The position numbers and the translations under genes were made by a program. Below the pieces are notes generated by a model. The model worked only from the letters and a program-made list of their open reading frames with translations. It did no database searches and was not told the DNA's origin. From positions 1 to 42,999 of the forward strand of contig CAZNEI010000017.1 in NCBI GenBank assembly GCA_964572045.1: a stretch of DNA of 42,999 nucleotides, read 5' to 3'. The first letter of the stretch is position 1; each line of letters opens with the position of its first letter. Source of the DNA: CBDCKR01 sp964572045. GTDB taxonomy: Bacteria; Gemmatimonadota; Gemmatimonadetes; Longimicrobiales; Gaopeijiaceae. Positions 34,940 to 42,999 of this stretch are shown here, in pieces.

Positions 34940-36723
34940 GTACGGTCGCGACCGAGGCCCAGGTGGGCCACGCAGAGCACCACGAGCTCGGGTTCATCCA
35001 GACGTACATTTTTTCCACCGACCACAAGATGATCGCCCGGCAGTTCCTCGTCGCCGCGCTGTTCTTCTTGGTGGTCGGGGGGCTCTTGGCCGTGATGGTG
35101 CGCTGGCAGCTCGGCTTCCCTGGCCAGCCCATGCCCCTCGGCAATCTGCTTCCCGAGACCATGGCGCCAGGCGGCATCATCCTCCCGGAGTTCTATAATT
35201 CGCTTGTCACCATGCACGCCACGTTCATGGTGTTCTTCGCGCTGATGCCGATGCTCGCGGGCGTCTTCGGAAACCTCCTGATCCCGCTCCAGATCGGTGC
35301 CGACGACATGGCGTTTCCGCGCATCAACATGCTCTCCTTCTGGATCCTGCCTCCGGCAGGGATCATCATGCTGGCGAGTTTCTTCGTGGAGGGAGGGGCG
35401 GCCGGCGCGGGCTGGACCTCGTATGCTCCCCTGAGTGCCTCGGGCGAGTGGACGGGCGTGTACATGGGCCAGATTCTCTGGCTGGTCAGTCTCATCGTCT
35501 TGGGCTTCTCCTCCATTCTGGGAGCGATCAACTACGTCTCCACGGTGATCAACATGAGGGCGCCGGGCATGACGTGGTTCCGGATTCCTCTGGCCACCTG
35601 GGCCCTCTTCATCACCGCGTGGTTGTTGCTCTTGGCCGTTCCGATCCTGACAGGCGGGCTGATCCTCTTGCTCTTCGATCAGACGATCGGGACCGCCTTC
35701 TTCCGCCCAGAGCTCAGCGGCGAGCCGTTGCTCTGGCAGCACATCTTCTGGTTCTTCGGCCATCCCGAGGTGTACATCCTGATTCTGCCAGCGATGGGGT
35801 TCGTCTCGGACATCATCGCCTGCAGGGCACGAAAGCCGATCTACGGCTATCACGCGATGGTGATCGCAATCGCGTCGATCGCCTTCCTCGGATGGATCGT
35901 TTGGGGTCACCACATGTTCCAGAGCGGCATGAACCCGCTCCTCGGAATGACCTTCATGGTCACTACGGTGGTCATCGCGGTCCCTTCGGCGATCAAGGTG
36001 TTTAACTGGCTGGGAACGCTGTGGCGGAGCAACGTTCACCTCGATGTGCCGCTCCTCCACGCTGTCTCGTTCGTGGCGCTCTTCATCATCGGCGGCCTCT
36101 CGGGGATCTTCATGGCGGTGGCGCCGGTCGACATCTACATCCACGACACGTACTTCATCGTGGCGCACCTGCACTATGTACTCGTCGGAGGCACCCTATT
36201 CGGGATCTTTGCGGCGATCACGTTCTGGTATCCCAAGCTGTTCGGCACCCTCATGCACGAAGGCTGGGGGAAGGTGCACTGGGCATTGTCGTTCATCTTC
36301 TACAACCTCGCGTTCTTTCCGATGCACAACCTGGGGGTGCAGGGGATGATGCGCCGCATCTACGACCCCAACCAATACGAGTTCCTCCAGGGCCTCCAGC
36401 CGATGAACACGTTCATCTCGTACAACGTCTTCCTCTTCGCCTTGGTCCAAGTGATCTACGCGGCCAACTTCCTTTGGAGCCTGAAGAAGGGTAAGCCGGC
36501 CGGCGACAACCCATGGAACTGCAATACGCTCGAGTGGTCAGTCCCGTCGCCTCCGCCCCACGGCAATTTCCCACAGATGCCGATCGTCTACCGCGGTCCC
36601 TACGAGTACGCTCATCCGGACCGGGAGGAGGATTACTATCCGCAGCACGTGCCGCCGCCCACCGTTGACGCCGGAGGACACAGCGCCGAGGTCTCGACCC
36701 CTGAACCCGTGCCGGGAGACTGA
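34936..36723 (+). CDS. coxA: Cytochrome c oxidase subunit I (haem-copper oxidase, A-family)
   Basis: 595 residues, 12-helix core. Haem and CuB ligands are visible: His in TMHATFMVFF, GHPEVYIL (His, Glu, Tyr), GHHMF, and the paired haem ligands in VAHLHYVLVGG. The HPEV Glu and the GADDMAFPR-x-N motif indicate a D-channel of the A1 type. A hydrophilic C-terminal tail with Pro-rich repeats (PSPPPHGNFPQMP) extends past the last helix. GGAGGAGGAC precedes the ATG. Haem A synthesis and insertion genes (ctaA, ctaB, ctaG) are not present, so they must be elsewhere. Confidence 0.95.
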   Translation: MSTVATEAQVGHAEHHELGFIQTYIFSTDHKMIARQFLVAALFFLVVGGLLAVMVRWQLGFPGQPMPLGNLLPETMAPGGIILPEFYNSLVTMHATFMVFFALMPMLAGVFGNLLIPLQIGADDMAFPRINMLSFWILPPAGIIMLASFFVEGGAAGAGWTSYAPLSASGEWTGVYMGQILWLVSLIVLGFSSILGAINYVSTVINMRAPGMTWFRIPLATWALFITAWLLLLAVPILTGGLILLLFDQTIGTAFFRPELSGEPLLWQHIFWFFGHPEVYILILPAMGFVSDIIACRARKPIYGYHAMVIAIASIAFLGWIVWGHHMFQSGMNPLLGMTFMVTTVVIAVPSAIKVFNWLGTLWRSNVHLDVPLLHAVSFVALFIIGGLSGIFMAVAPVDIYIHDTYFIVAHLHYVLVGGTLFGIFAAITFWYPKLFGTLMHEGWGKVHWALSFIFYNLAFFPMHNLGVQGMMRRIYDPNQYEFLQGLQPMNTFISYNVFLFALVQVIYAANFLWSLKKGKPAGDNPWNCNTLEWSVPSPPPHGNFPQMPIVYRGPYEYAHPDREEDYYPQHVPPPTVDAGGHSAEVSTPEPVPGD

Positions 36724-36726
36724 CCG

Positions 36727-37383
36727 ATGAGTCAAGCCTCAGTCGCGACAATGGACCGTAGACCCATGCCCGGCATGAAGGTCTACAACAACAAGTTGGG
36801 CATGTGGGTGTTCCTGCTCAGCGAGGTCATGTTCTTCACATCGCTCATCGGCTCATACCTCATCCTGCGCTTTGCGCATCCGGACCATTGGACAGAGCCG
36901 GGCGTAGTCCTAAACGTTCCCCTCACGGCGCTGAACACGTTCTTCCTTATCTGCTCATCGGTAACGATGGTGAAGGCCTTCGCGGCCATTCAGAAGGGAG
37001 ACCAAAGGGGGCTGAAGGTCTGGCTCCTCGCGACCATCCTCATTGGGACGCTCTTCGTGGGCATCCAGGTCGTGGAGTACGCGGTGCTGGCTGCTGAGGG
37101 CTTTGTTCCGGCGGCGGAGACCTATCACGCCGTGGGCCGAGGAAATCCACACGAGGGCCCGTCCATGGGCGGTCCGCTCTACGGAGCCACCTTCTATGCC
37201 ATGACTGGCTTCCACGGAGCTCACGTCACGCTCGGAGTGCTCTGCCTCTGGTTCGTATTCGCGAAGGCTCTCAGGGGAGGATACACAAGGGAGAACCACC
37301 AGGGAGTGGAAGTCATCGGTCTCTATTGGCACTTCGTCGACCTGGTGTGGATCATCCTGTTCACGATCGTCTACCTGATTTGA
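36727..37383 (+). CDS. coxC: Cytochrome c oxidase subunit III
   Basis: 218 residues with five predicted transmembrane segments, the short form of subunit III. Family features are KLGMWVFLLSEVMFF near the N-terminus, FYAMTGFHGAHVTLGVL and GLYWHFVDLVWIILFTIVYL at the end. It follows coxA by 3 nt. Subunit III stabilises the core and its proton-uptake path. Confidence 0.93.
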   Translation: MSQASVATMDRRPMPGMKVYNNKLGMWVFLLSEVMFFTSLIGSYLILRFAHPDHWTEPGVVLNVPLTALNTFFLICSSVTMVKAFAAIQKGDQRGLKVWLLATILIGTLFVGIQVVEYAVLAAEGFVPAAETYHAVGRGNPHEGPSMGGPLYGATFYAMTGFHGAHVTLGVLCLWFVFAKALRGGYTRENHQGVEVIGLYWHFVDLVWIILFTIVYLI

Positions 37384-37396
37384 GCGAGGAGAAGTG

Positions 37397-37660
37397 ATGG
37401 AAGAGCATACCGAACCCCGTTACTTCCTAATCTGGTTCGTCCTTCTCGTGTTGACGCTCGCGGAGGTGGGATACGCTTTCCTCGACCTACCGAAGGTCTG
37501 GCTCGCCACAGGGTTGGTGATCATGGCGATCTGGAAGGCGCTCCTAGTGGCAATGTACTACATGCATCTCCGCTACGAGCCGCGGAGACTTTGGTTCTTG
37601 GCTGCTTCCCCGCTTCCGCTGGCGGTCCTCCTAGTCCTCGCCGTCATCACCGAATACTAG
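37397..37660 (+). CDS. Cytochrome c oxidase subunit IV-like small membrane protein
   Basis: 87 residues from ATG 37397, with AGGAG 6 nt upstream (a GTG at 37394 is in frame). Three hydrophobic helices: YFLIWFVLLVLTLAEVGYA, WLATGLVIMAIWKALLVAMYYMHL and LAASPLPLAVLLVLAVI. The KALLVAMYYMHLRYE stretch is typical of the prokaryotic subunit IV (COX4_pro) family. It lies 13 nt after coxC and completes the standard coxBACD order. Confidence 0.85.
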   Translation: MEEHTEPRYFLIWFVLLVLTLAEVGYAFLDLPKVWLATGLVIMAIWKALLVAMYYMHLRYEPRRLWFLAASPLPLAVLLVLAVITEY

Positions 37661-37682
37661 AATCTCTAGCCGGTGGCGCTGA

Positions 37683-37865
37683 GTGGAGTACGAGGGCCTG
37701 CGACTCGGGTTGTTTCTCGGCGGCCTCGTCATGGCTGCCGTACCGATCCTACTCGGAGTGGCGTTCGCCGTCTTCTTTGTTCGGCAGCTCAGGAAAGAGC
37801 GCGTGCACGGGGGGACAGCGCACGCACCGGAAGGGCAGCACGAGAAAGCCGACCACGGGGTGTGA
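37683..37865 (+). CDS. Small single-helix membrane protein in the cox operon
   Basis: 60 residues starting at GTG 37683. One transmembrane segment (GLVMAAVPILLGVAFAVFFV) precedes a basic, His-rich tail (HGGTAHAPEGQHEKADHG). It follows the subunit IV gene by 22 nt. Short proteins of this type often associate with oxidases, but no family was recognised and the ribosome site is weak. Confidence 0.5.
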   Translation: MEYEGLRLGLFLGGLVMAAVPILLGVAFAVFFVRQLRKERVHGGTAHAPEGQHEKADHGV

Positions 37866-38097
37866 CGTGGTGAGTAATCGTGCGGGATAGCCGGATGGCT
37901 TGGACGATTGCCGGCGGCTATCTCGGGGGCAAGACCGCCTAGGCCGGCTGAAAGCCGAGAGCGGCTCCCGGAAGGACACTCCGGCCCCCTCGGCCCCGGG
38001 GCGTTCTATTTGGGGGGATTGCCCGCCTCGTTTTGCCGCGCTAACTCAACGAACCTTCCCGTTGAAACTACGCGCTGGAGCCTCTCCCGAGGGTATC

Positions 38098-41000
38098 ATG
38101 ATTGAGCCGACGTCCGTCCTCATCGCCATCCTGCTCGGCGCCCATCCGGCACCTGTCCCTCTTGCGGCCCAGAGACTCGCGCCGTCTTCCGAAGACGGCG
38201 CGGCGTCCAGCCAGGAGCCGGGTTGGGATGTCGACCAGACCCTGGGTCCGGCGGTCCAGCTCTCCTTCGAGACGGAGGAGGGAACCTGGATGAACGTGGA
38301 CGTGAGCCCGGACGGCCAAGACCTCGTGTTCGACCTGCTCGGCGACTTATACACCATGCCCATCGTCGGAGGCTTGGCAGAGCGGATTTCGTCGGGGCAG
38401 GCCTTCGACATGCAGCCTCGCTTCAGTCCAGACGGGGAGAGCATCGCATTCATCAGCGACCGGGACGGCACGTTCAACCTTTGGCTCTCGGACCCGGACG
38501 GGGGGAACGCACGTCAGGTCTCGAGGGAAGTGAACCGTGAAGTGAACAGCCCGGCTTGGAGCGCGGACGGGCAGTACGTCTACGTGCGCAAGCACTTCGT
38601 GGACGAGCGCTCCCTGGGTGCGGGTGAGGTGTGGATGTATCACGTAAGCGGGGGAGACGGACTACAGGTCACGGAGAGGGAGGGCTGGCAAAAGGACCAG
38701 GGGGAGCCGGCCGCCTCCGTCGACGGACGCTATCTGTATTACAGCGAGAACGTCTACCCGGGCAAGGTCTTCCAGTACGATAAGAACGTCTACCAGACCA
38801 TTTACGCCATCCTTCGGCGGAACCTCATCACGGGCGAAGAACGCACGGTGATCCGTCGGCCCGGAGGGTCGATTACGCCGAGACCGTCCCCGGACGGCAC
38901 CAAGCTGGCGTTCATCCGAAGGGTTCGGCTCGGCTCGGTGCTCTTCATCCACGACCTCGAAACGGGCGAGGAGTGGCCGCTCTTCGACCAGCTAGACCGT
39001 GACATGCAGGAGGCATGGGCGATCCACGGCGTTTACACGCAATACGACTGGACGCCGGACGGCCGCTCCATTGTCGTCTGGGGTCAGGGGAAGATCTGGA
39101 GCGTAGACGCATCGACCGGGGAGGCCAGGATCATACCGTTCACTGCCCAGGTGGAGCAGAGGGTTCACGAGGCCCTTCGCTTCCGGCAGGAGGTCGCACC
39201 CGAGACCTTCGCCGTCAGGATGCTCCGCGACGTGACGACGTCTCCGGCGGGTCGATTCGTCGCCTATTCCGCCCTCGGCAGGCTCTACCTAAAGGAACTA
39301 CCCCTGGAGCAGCCGCGGCGGTTGACGCGCTCGGACGCCGTGGAGTTTGCCCCGGCCTTCTCGCCCGATGATCAGTGGATCGCCTATGCGGCATGGACCG
39401 ACGCCGGCAGAGGGCGCATCCGGGTCGTGCGCTCGGACGGAAGCGGCGGCCGGGAGGTAGTGTCCAGTCCGGGACACTACACAGAGCCTTCGTTCTCACC
39501 CGACGGCCGTTGGCTGGTGTACCGTTCGACAACTGGTGATCGGGTCCGCGGTCCGACCCACGCCACCGATCCTGGGATCTTCGTAGTCCCCCTTGACGGC
39601 TCCGTGGAGCCTCGGAGAATCCGCCGTGTCGGGACGAGCCCTCGCTTCGACCACACGGGCGAGCGCATCTTTTTTCGTGAGACTGTGGAGGGGGAGCACC
39701 GGCTCGTCAGCGTGAACCTGCACAACGCAGACGAGGTAGTCCATTTTCGTTCGGAGAACGCCACCGAGATTGTCCCGTCCCCCGACGGCGCTTGGGTCGC
39801 CTTCACGGAGCAGCATCGCACATATCTGGCCGCCTTCCCCCGCTCCGGCCGCACCGTGACGCTCGGCCCCGATACGGAAGGACTTCCCGTCGCCCAGGTT
39901 TCGGAGAACACCGGCGACTACCTGCACTGGTCAGGTGACGGGAGGTCGCTCCACTGGAGCCTCGGACCCGAGTACTTCACCAGGCATCTCATCGAGACCT
40001 TTTCGTTCGTTCCCGGAGCATCGGGCGACCTCGCCGATCCGGAGGCGAGCGGCATCGCGATCGGGTTCAGGCAGGCTAGCGACGTGCCCGCCGGCGTCAT
40101 CGCACTCTTGGACGCGCGCCTCATACCGCTCGCCGTCGGCTCCGGCGACGACGGAGGGGGCATCGAGCGCGGCACGATCGTGGTAACCGGCAATCGCATT
40201 ACAGCACTCGGCCCCACCAACAACGTCCCCGTGCCGACTGAGGCGGTCCGGATCAACGCCGCAGGCAAGACCATTATCCCGGGCCTTATCGACGTACACG
40301 CGCATGTCGGCGGACCCTCCGAGGGCATCATCCCACAGTCGAGCTGGTCGTTCCTCGCCAACCTCGCCTACGGTGTGACAACCTCACACGACCCCTCAAA
40401 CCACACCTCGACCGTGTTCACGAACTCCGAGATGATACGGGCCGGAATAAAGGTCGGCCCGCGCCTCTTTTCCACGGGCACGATCCTGTACGGCGCTGAA
40501 GGCGACTTCAAGGCTGTGGTGAGCACCGACGAAGATGCCCACCGCCATGTGGCTCGGATGAAGGCCGTCGGAGCCTTTAGCGTGAAGAGCTACAACCAAC
40601 GGAGGCGGGACGCGCGCCAGAGAATCATCAAGGCGGCGCGCGACCTCGGGGTGATGGTTGTGCCCGAGGGTGGCTCCCTGGTCTACAACAACATCACGAT
40701 GGTGCACGACGGACATACAGGAGTGGAGCACTCACTCCCTGTGCCCGTCGTCTACGGAGATCTCGCGCAGCTCTTCGGCCAGAGCTCGACGGCCTACACC
40801 CCGACCTTGATCGTAGGCTACGGCGGGCTCTTCGGTGAGAACTACTGGTACGAGCGCACGAACGTCTGGGAGAACGAACGGCTCCTGCAGTTCGTTCCCC
40901 GCGACGTAGTGGATCCGCGCTCGCGACGGCGCATCATGGCCGCCGGAGATGAAGACTTCAACCATATCGCGATCGCTCGCGGGGCCAAGGCGATCCAGGA

Positions 41001-41379
41001 TGCGGGAGGGCTCGTCACGCTCGGGGCCCACGGCCAACTGCAGGGCCTCGGAGCCCACTGGGAGCTCTGGATGTTCGTGCAGGGCGGAATGACCGAAGTC
41101 GAAGCGCTTCGGGTCGCCACGATCAACGGTGCCCGCTACCTCGGTCTGGACGACGATCTGGGCTCACTGGAGGTCGGCAAGCTGGCTGACTTGGTGGTGC
41201 TCGACGAGAACCCCCTCGATTCGATCCAGCACACCGAGTCGGTGAGCATGGTCATGGTGAATGGGAGGCTCTACGACGGGGACATGAACGAGATCGGAAA
41301 CCACGCTCAGGAACGCATGCCGCTCTACTGGGAGAGGAGGCCGTCCGGCGCTCCGCCCCAGGGGGGAGCTGGGAGCTAA
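38098..41379 (+). CDS. TolB-like beta-propeller fused to amidohydrolase
   Basis: 1093 residues from ATG 38098, which opens a signal peptide (SVLIAILLGAHPAPVPLAAQ). The N-terminal 60% contains repeated WD40-like/PD40 blades (VSPDGQDLVF, FSPDGESIAF, WTPDGRSIVVW, FSPDGRWLVY). The C-terminal part is an amidohydrolase: HAH metal ligands His734/His736 after GLIDV, Lys830 in SVKSYNQ as the carbamylated-Lys candidate, His878 in GVEHS. The usual metal Asp position reads GAHGQLQGLGAHWE (His978 and following), a family variant. It presumably hydrolyses peptides or cyclic amides outside the cytoplasm. Separated from the cox genes by 232 nt. Confidence 0.85.
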   Translation: MIEPTSVLIAILLGAHPAPVPLAAQRLAPSSEDGAASSQEPGWDVDQTLGPAVQLSFETEEGTWMNVDVSPDGQDLVFDLLGDLYTMPIVGGLAERISSGQAFDMQPRFSPDGESIAFISDRDGTFNLWLSDPDGGNARQVSREVNREVNSPAWSADGQYVYVRKHFVDERSLGAGEVWMYHVSGGDGLQVTEREGWQKDQGEPAASVDGRYLYYSENVYPGKVFQYDKNVYQTIYAILRRNLITGEERTVIRRPGGSITPRPSPDGTKLAFIRRVRLGSVLFIHDLETGEEWPLFDQLDRDMQEAWAIHGVYTQYDWTPDGRSIVVWGQGKIWSVDASTGEARIIPFTAQVEQRVHEALRFRQEVAPETFAVRMLRDVTTSPAGRFVAYSALGRLYLKELPLEQPRRLTRSDAVEFAPAFSPDDQWIAYAAWTDAGRGRIRVVRSDGSGGREVVSSPGHYTEPSFSPDGRWLVYRSTTGDRVRGPTHATDPGIFVVPLDGSVEPRRIRRVGTSPRFDHTGERIFFRETVEGEHRLVSVNLHNADEVVHFRSENATEIVPSPDGAWVAFTEQHRTYLAAFPRSGRTVTLGPDTEGLPVAQVSENTGDYLHWSGDGRSLHWSLGPEYFTRHLIETFSFVPGASGDLADPEASGIAIGFRQASDVPAGVIALLDARLIPLAVGSGDDGGGIERGTIVVTGNRITALGPTNNVPVPTEAVRINAAGKTIIPGLIDVHAHVGGPSEGIIPQSSWSFLANLAYGVTTSHDPSNHTSTVFTNSEMIRAGIKVGPRLFSTGTILYGAEGDFKAVVSTDEDAHRHVARMKAVGAFSVKSYNQRRRDARQRIIKAARDLGVMVVPEGGSLVYNNITMVHDGHTGVEHSLPVPVVYGDLAQLFGQSSTAYTPTLIVGYGGLFGENYWYERTNVWENERLLQFVPRDVVDPRSRRRIMAAGDEDFNHIAIARGAKAIQDAGGLVTLGAHGQLQGLGAHWELWMFVQGGMTEVEALRVATINGARYLGLDDDLGSLEVGKLADLVVLDENPLDSIQHTESVSMVMVNGRLYDGDMNEIGNHAQERMPLYWERRPSGAPPQGGAGS

Positions 41380-41399
41380 AGCCCCCCGCCCTGCTGGGC

Positions 41400-41600
41400 T
41401 TACTCCTCGTAGCCGAGGAAGCGGTTGAGCCGCCAGAGGTAGTAGGAGAGGCCGGCCGCCAGAATGAAGAACACCGCTCCCAACACGAGGGACCCGGCAC
41501 CGCTCACCCACACGAACCGCACCACCTCATATCCGCCGTAGCCCGCGCAGAAAAGGATGGCAGCGGCGATCAGGCATCGATGGAAGGCGATGAGTGACAC
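41400..41600 (-). CDS. Small two-helix membrane protein, function unknown
   Basis: 66 residues from GTG 41600, preceded by a GGAG; a longer reading from ATG 41663 (87 residues) lacks a ribosome site. Two hydrophobic segments (LIAAAILFCAGYGGYEVV and SLVLGAVFFILAAGLSYYLW) end in RLNRFLGYEE. No family recognised. Convergent with the amidohydrolase gene, 20 nt apart. Confidence 0.5.
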   Translation of the reverse strand: MSLIAFHRCLIAAAILFCAGYGGYEVVRFVWVSGAGSLVLGAVFFILAAGLSYYLWRLNRFLGYEE

Positions 41601-41774
41601 ATGCGTCTCCGGCAGGAGGGGCGTTCCGTAACGAAATCTAGCGAGTACCCCGGACCCGCGCATAGCCGGAGCCGAACGATCCCCCTAAGGCCCGACGCCG
41701 ACCCAGGCTGTCTCGACACTTAGGATCGCGGACTCGGCCCGATGCCGCACGCCTCACAGCCTTCCAAGTGGGCC

Positions 41775-42032
41775 TCAACACCGACGATCGACCTCGATGG
41801 CTTCGTCGACGAGCATTATCGGAATGCCCTCCCGGATGCGATATAGGACCCTACCGTCGTCGCGGATCAAGCCCTCTTCTACCGGATCCTCTACGGCGTC
41901 GCCGCCACGGTTCGTCACCGTCCCTGACGCGATCGCTTCGTTCAGGCGAGCCAGTAGATCGGCGGTCGCGGGTCGAACCCGTTGGCGGCTCTCCGGGCAA
42001 ACCAGAATCTCAAGGAGCTCAGCGTGGATCAT
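41775..42032 (-). CDS. Trm112/YcaR-type small zinc-binding-like protein
   Basis: 85 residues. The opening LLEILVCPESRQ and ending LYRIREGIPIMLVDEAIEV are diagnostic of the Trm112 (UPF0434/YcaR) family. Only one of the usual zinc cysteines (VCPESR) is seen, with a terminal Cys, so metal binding may be lost, as in many bacterial members. In eukaryotes and archaea Trm112 activates methyltransferases; the bacterial role is less clear. It is divergent from the DUF192 gene. Confidence 0.8.
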   Translation of the reverse strand: MIHAELLEILVCPESRQRVRPATADLLARLNEAIASGTVTNRGGDAVEDPVEEGLIRDDGRVLYRIREGIPIMLVDEAIEVDRRC

Positions 42033-42191
42033 CGGAACGCCAAGGTCTCGGTCCGGTACTGAAGGACGCGTTGCGGTCGGAGGCTTACGGTCCTAAAAAG
42101 CTACCAAGGTTGGTCCGGTTTGGGGAGTCGCCGCGCGCCGTTGGCCGATAGGCTCGGCTCCCTGATCACGGCGTCGTCGAGGAGAAGCGGT

Positions 42192-42707
42192 ATGAGCACA
42201 TTCGCGATCATCGTGGCGGTGGCCGGGTGGGCGCTCCCGCTGGATGGAGCGTGGCCCCCCGAACCCCTAGGCTCTCCACCCGCCTGGGAGCGAGGCCCGT
42301 CTCACGCGCCTGATACGCGGACCGATTTCGCCCTCGTCATCTTCGGCGCTGACACCGTCGTGGCCGAGGTCAAGGACACCCCGGCCGAGCGCAGCGAGGG
42401 ACTTCAGTTCCGGGACCACCTGCCCGACGGGACAGGCATGCTCTTCGTCTTTGGGACTGAGGCACCGCGCTCATTCTGGATGAAAGACACCTACCTGGAT
42501 CTCGACATCGCCTTCCTGGATGTGAACTTCCGTATCGTCGACATTCAGCAGATGGACGCCCATACCGAGGAACTCCACACGAGCGCGGCACCGGCAATGT
42601 TCGCTCTTGAGGTTAGGCAGGGCTGGCTCGCCGAGAACGACATCCAAGTGGGGCACCAGGCCGCGGTCGTCTTCGATCCGCCGGGCGTGAGGAGGAGGAT
42701 CTACTAG
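42192..42707 (+). CDS. Exported DUF192 protein
   Basis: 171 residues from ATG 42192 with AGGAGAAG upstream. A signal peptide (FAIIVAVAGWALPLDGAWP) is followed by a DUF192 domain: AEVKDTPAERSEGLQFRD, GMLFVFG, SFWMKDTYLDLDIAFLD and ALEVRQGWLAENDIQVG. The family has a small beta-sandwich fold and is generally exported; its biochemical role is unknown. Convergent with nothing nearby; a transposase fragment follows after about 220 nt. Confidence 0.85.
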   Translation: MSTFAIIVAVAGWALPLDGAWPPEPLGSPPAWERGPSHAPDTRTDFALVIFGADTVVAEVKDTPAERSEGLQFRDHLPDGTGMLFVFGTEAPRSFWMKDTYLDLDIAFLDVNFRIVDIQQMDAHTEELHTSAAPAMFALEVRQGWLAENDIQVGHQAAVVFDPPGVRRRIY

Positions 42708-42873
42708 ACCGCTGCTAGCTTAGCTAGTTCTCGTCCATTTTCTTCCTGTAAGCGCAACTCTGTCAAGCCTTTAGCGCCGGATCCGGGTCGATTCTCGGGG
42801 TGCTGGTGAGGTGTTTGGGCGGTGGGGGCGTTGTTGGCGGGGCTCCTTCCGGCCGATGGGGCTGCGAGTCCCT

Positions 42874-42891
42874 CCGACTCGTCCGAGTCGG
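42874..42891. repeat. Perfect 8-bp inverted repeat near the right-edge transposase
   Basis: CCGACTCG and CGAGTCGG are separated by 2 nt, 35 nt past the end of the transposase frame. It could be a terminator of that gene, part of an IS end or an operator; nothing discriminates. Confidence 0.35.
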
Positions 42892-42925
42892 TCTCGAAGG
42901 AGAGCCGTCGAAGTGGCCCCGGCGC

Positions 42926-42999
42926 TTAGGTCGGCTTCAGTTTGAGCCGGCTGCGGGCCAGCACCGCCAGGTTGTGGGCAACGATCGCAGACCAGACGT
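42926..42999 (-). CDS. Transposase C-terminus, family uncertain (cut by window edge)
   Basis: The last 23 codons of a minus-strand gene that enters from the right edge. The peptide VWSAIVAHNLAVLARSRLK is the kind of C-terminal helix seen in DDE transposases of IS1182/IS1380/ISNCY-like families, where a (W/A)-x-x-x-HNL-x-x-x-AR pattern recurs. The fragment is too short to assign the family or tell whether the gene is intact. Confidence 0.6.
   Translation of the reverse strand, partial: VWSAIVAHNLAVLARSRLKLKPT

Noticed and set aside
34870..36174. 434-codon minus-strand open frame opposite coxA
   Set aside because: It is a His/Asp/Arg-rich shadow of the coxA coding strand, common in GC-rich DNA.

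Overview
This is a GC-rich bacterial chromosome segment of about 43 kb. It is densely coding and uses many ATGA/GTGA start-stop overlaps. No rRNA, tRNA, phage or CRISPR array was seen. The gene content fits an aerobic, respiring, Gram-negative-type bacterium: OmpH/Skp-like chaperone, beta-barrel-like envelope protein, aa3-type oxidase, ETF-quinone oxidoreductase. The mix of a TolB-propeller amidohydrolase, a YpdA-type reductase, a bd-like oxidase subunit and several c-type cytochromes suggests Gemmatimonadota or a related lineage. That placement is inference only. Both window edges cut through transposase genes (IS110-type at the left, an unidentified family at the right).

Layout. 1-0.7 kb: transposase tail and an AbrB-type DNA-binding protein. 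0.87-3.8 kb (minus): luxE-luxC fatty-acid reductase pair without luciferase genes, plus a small coiled-coil protein. 3.9-8.75 kb: YpdA-like flavoprotein, envelope proteins, OmpH-like chaperone, ArsC/LMW-phosphatase protein and YgfZ. 9.2-10.25 kb: selD, whose catalytic residue is encoded by an in-frame UGA (selenocysteine) followed by a hairpin of bacterial SECIS type. 10.3-17.9 kb: Lon, a gamma-glutamyltransferase-family protein, a Nudix hydrolase and ETF-QO, with an 0.8 kb gap lacking a recognisable gene. 18.1-22.2 kb: a MoxR-type AAA+ ATPase and a VWA/MIDAS protein, separated by mutY on the other strand.

22.5-37.9 kb, all plus strand, is the most interesting part. A ferredoxin, an Mrp-type ATPase and a zinc-ribbon protein are followed by a near-consensus promoter with a leader of about 360 nt. 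Next come a two-domain universal stress protein, a SPASM radical SAM enzyme resembling the NirJ/AhbC/AhbD haem-modifying group, a cytochrome bd subunit I-like membrane protein, three c-type cytochromes (one fused to an ethylbenzene-dehydrogenase-gamma-like haem b domain), a cupredoxin-like protein and a cytochrome c oxidase operon (coxBACD plus a small membrane protein). Three of the accessory proteins carry the PCP_red domain otherwise known from the protochlorophyllide reductase subunit BchB/ChlB. With the AAA+/VWA pair and the Mrp ATPase this looks like a metallocofactor or tetrapyrrole maturation module dedicated to an unusual respiratory complex. One testable model is that the bd-like protein and its cytochromes pass quinol electrons to the adjacent aa3 oxidase; no bc1 or alternative complex III genes are present in the window.

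38.1-42.7 kb: a large propeller-amidohydrolase fusion, a small membrane protein, a Trm112/YcaR-type protein and an exported DUF192 protein.
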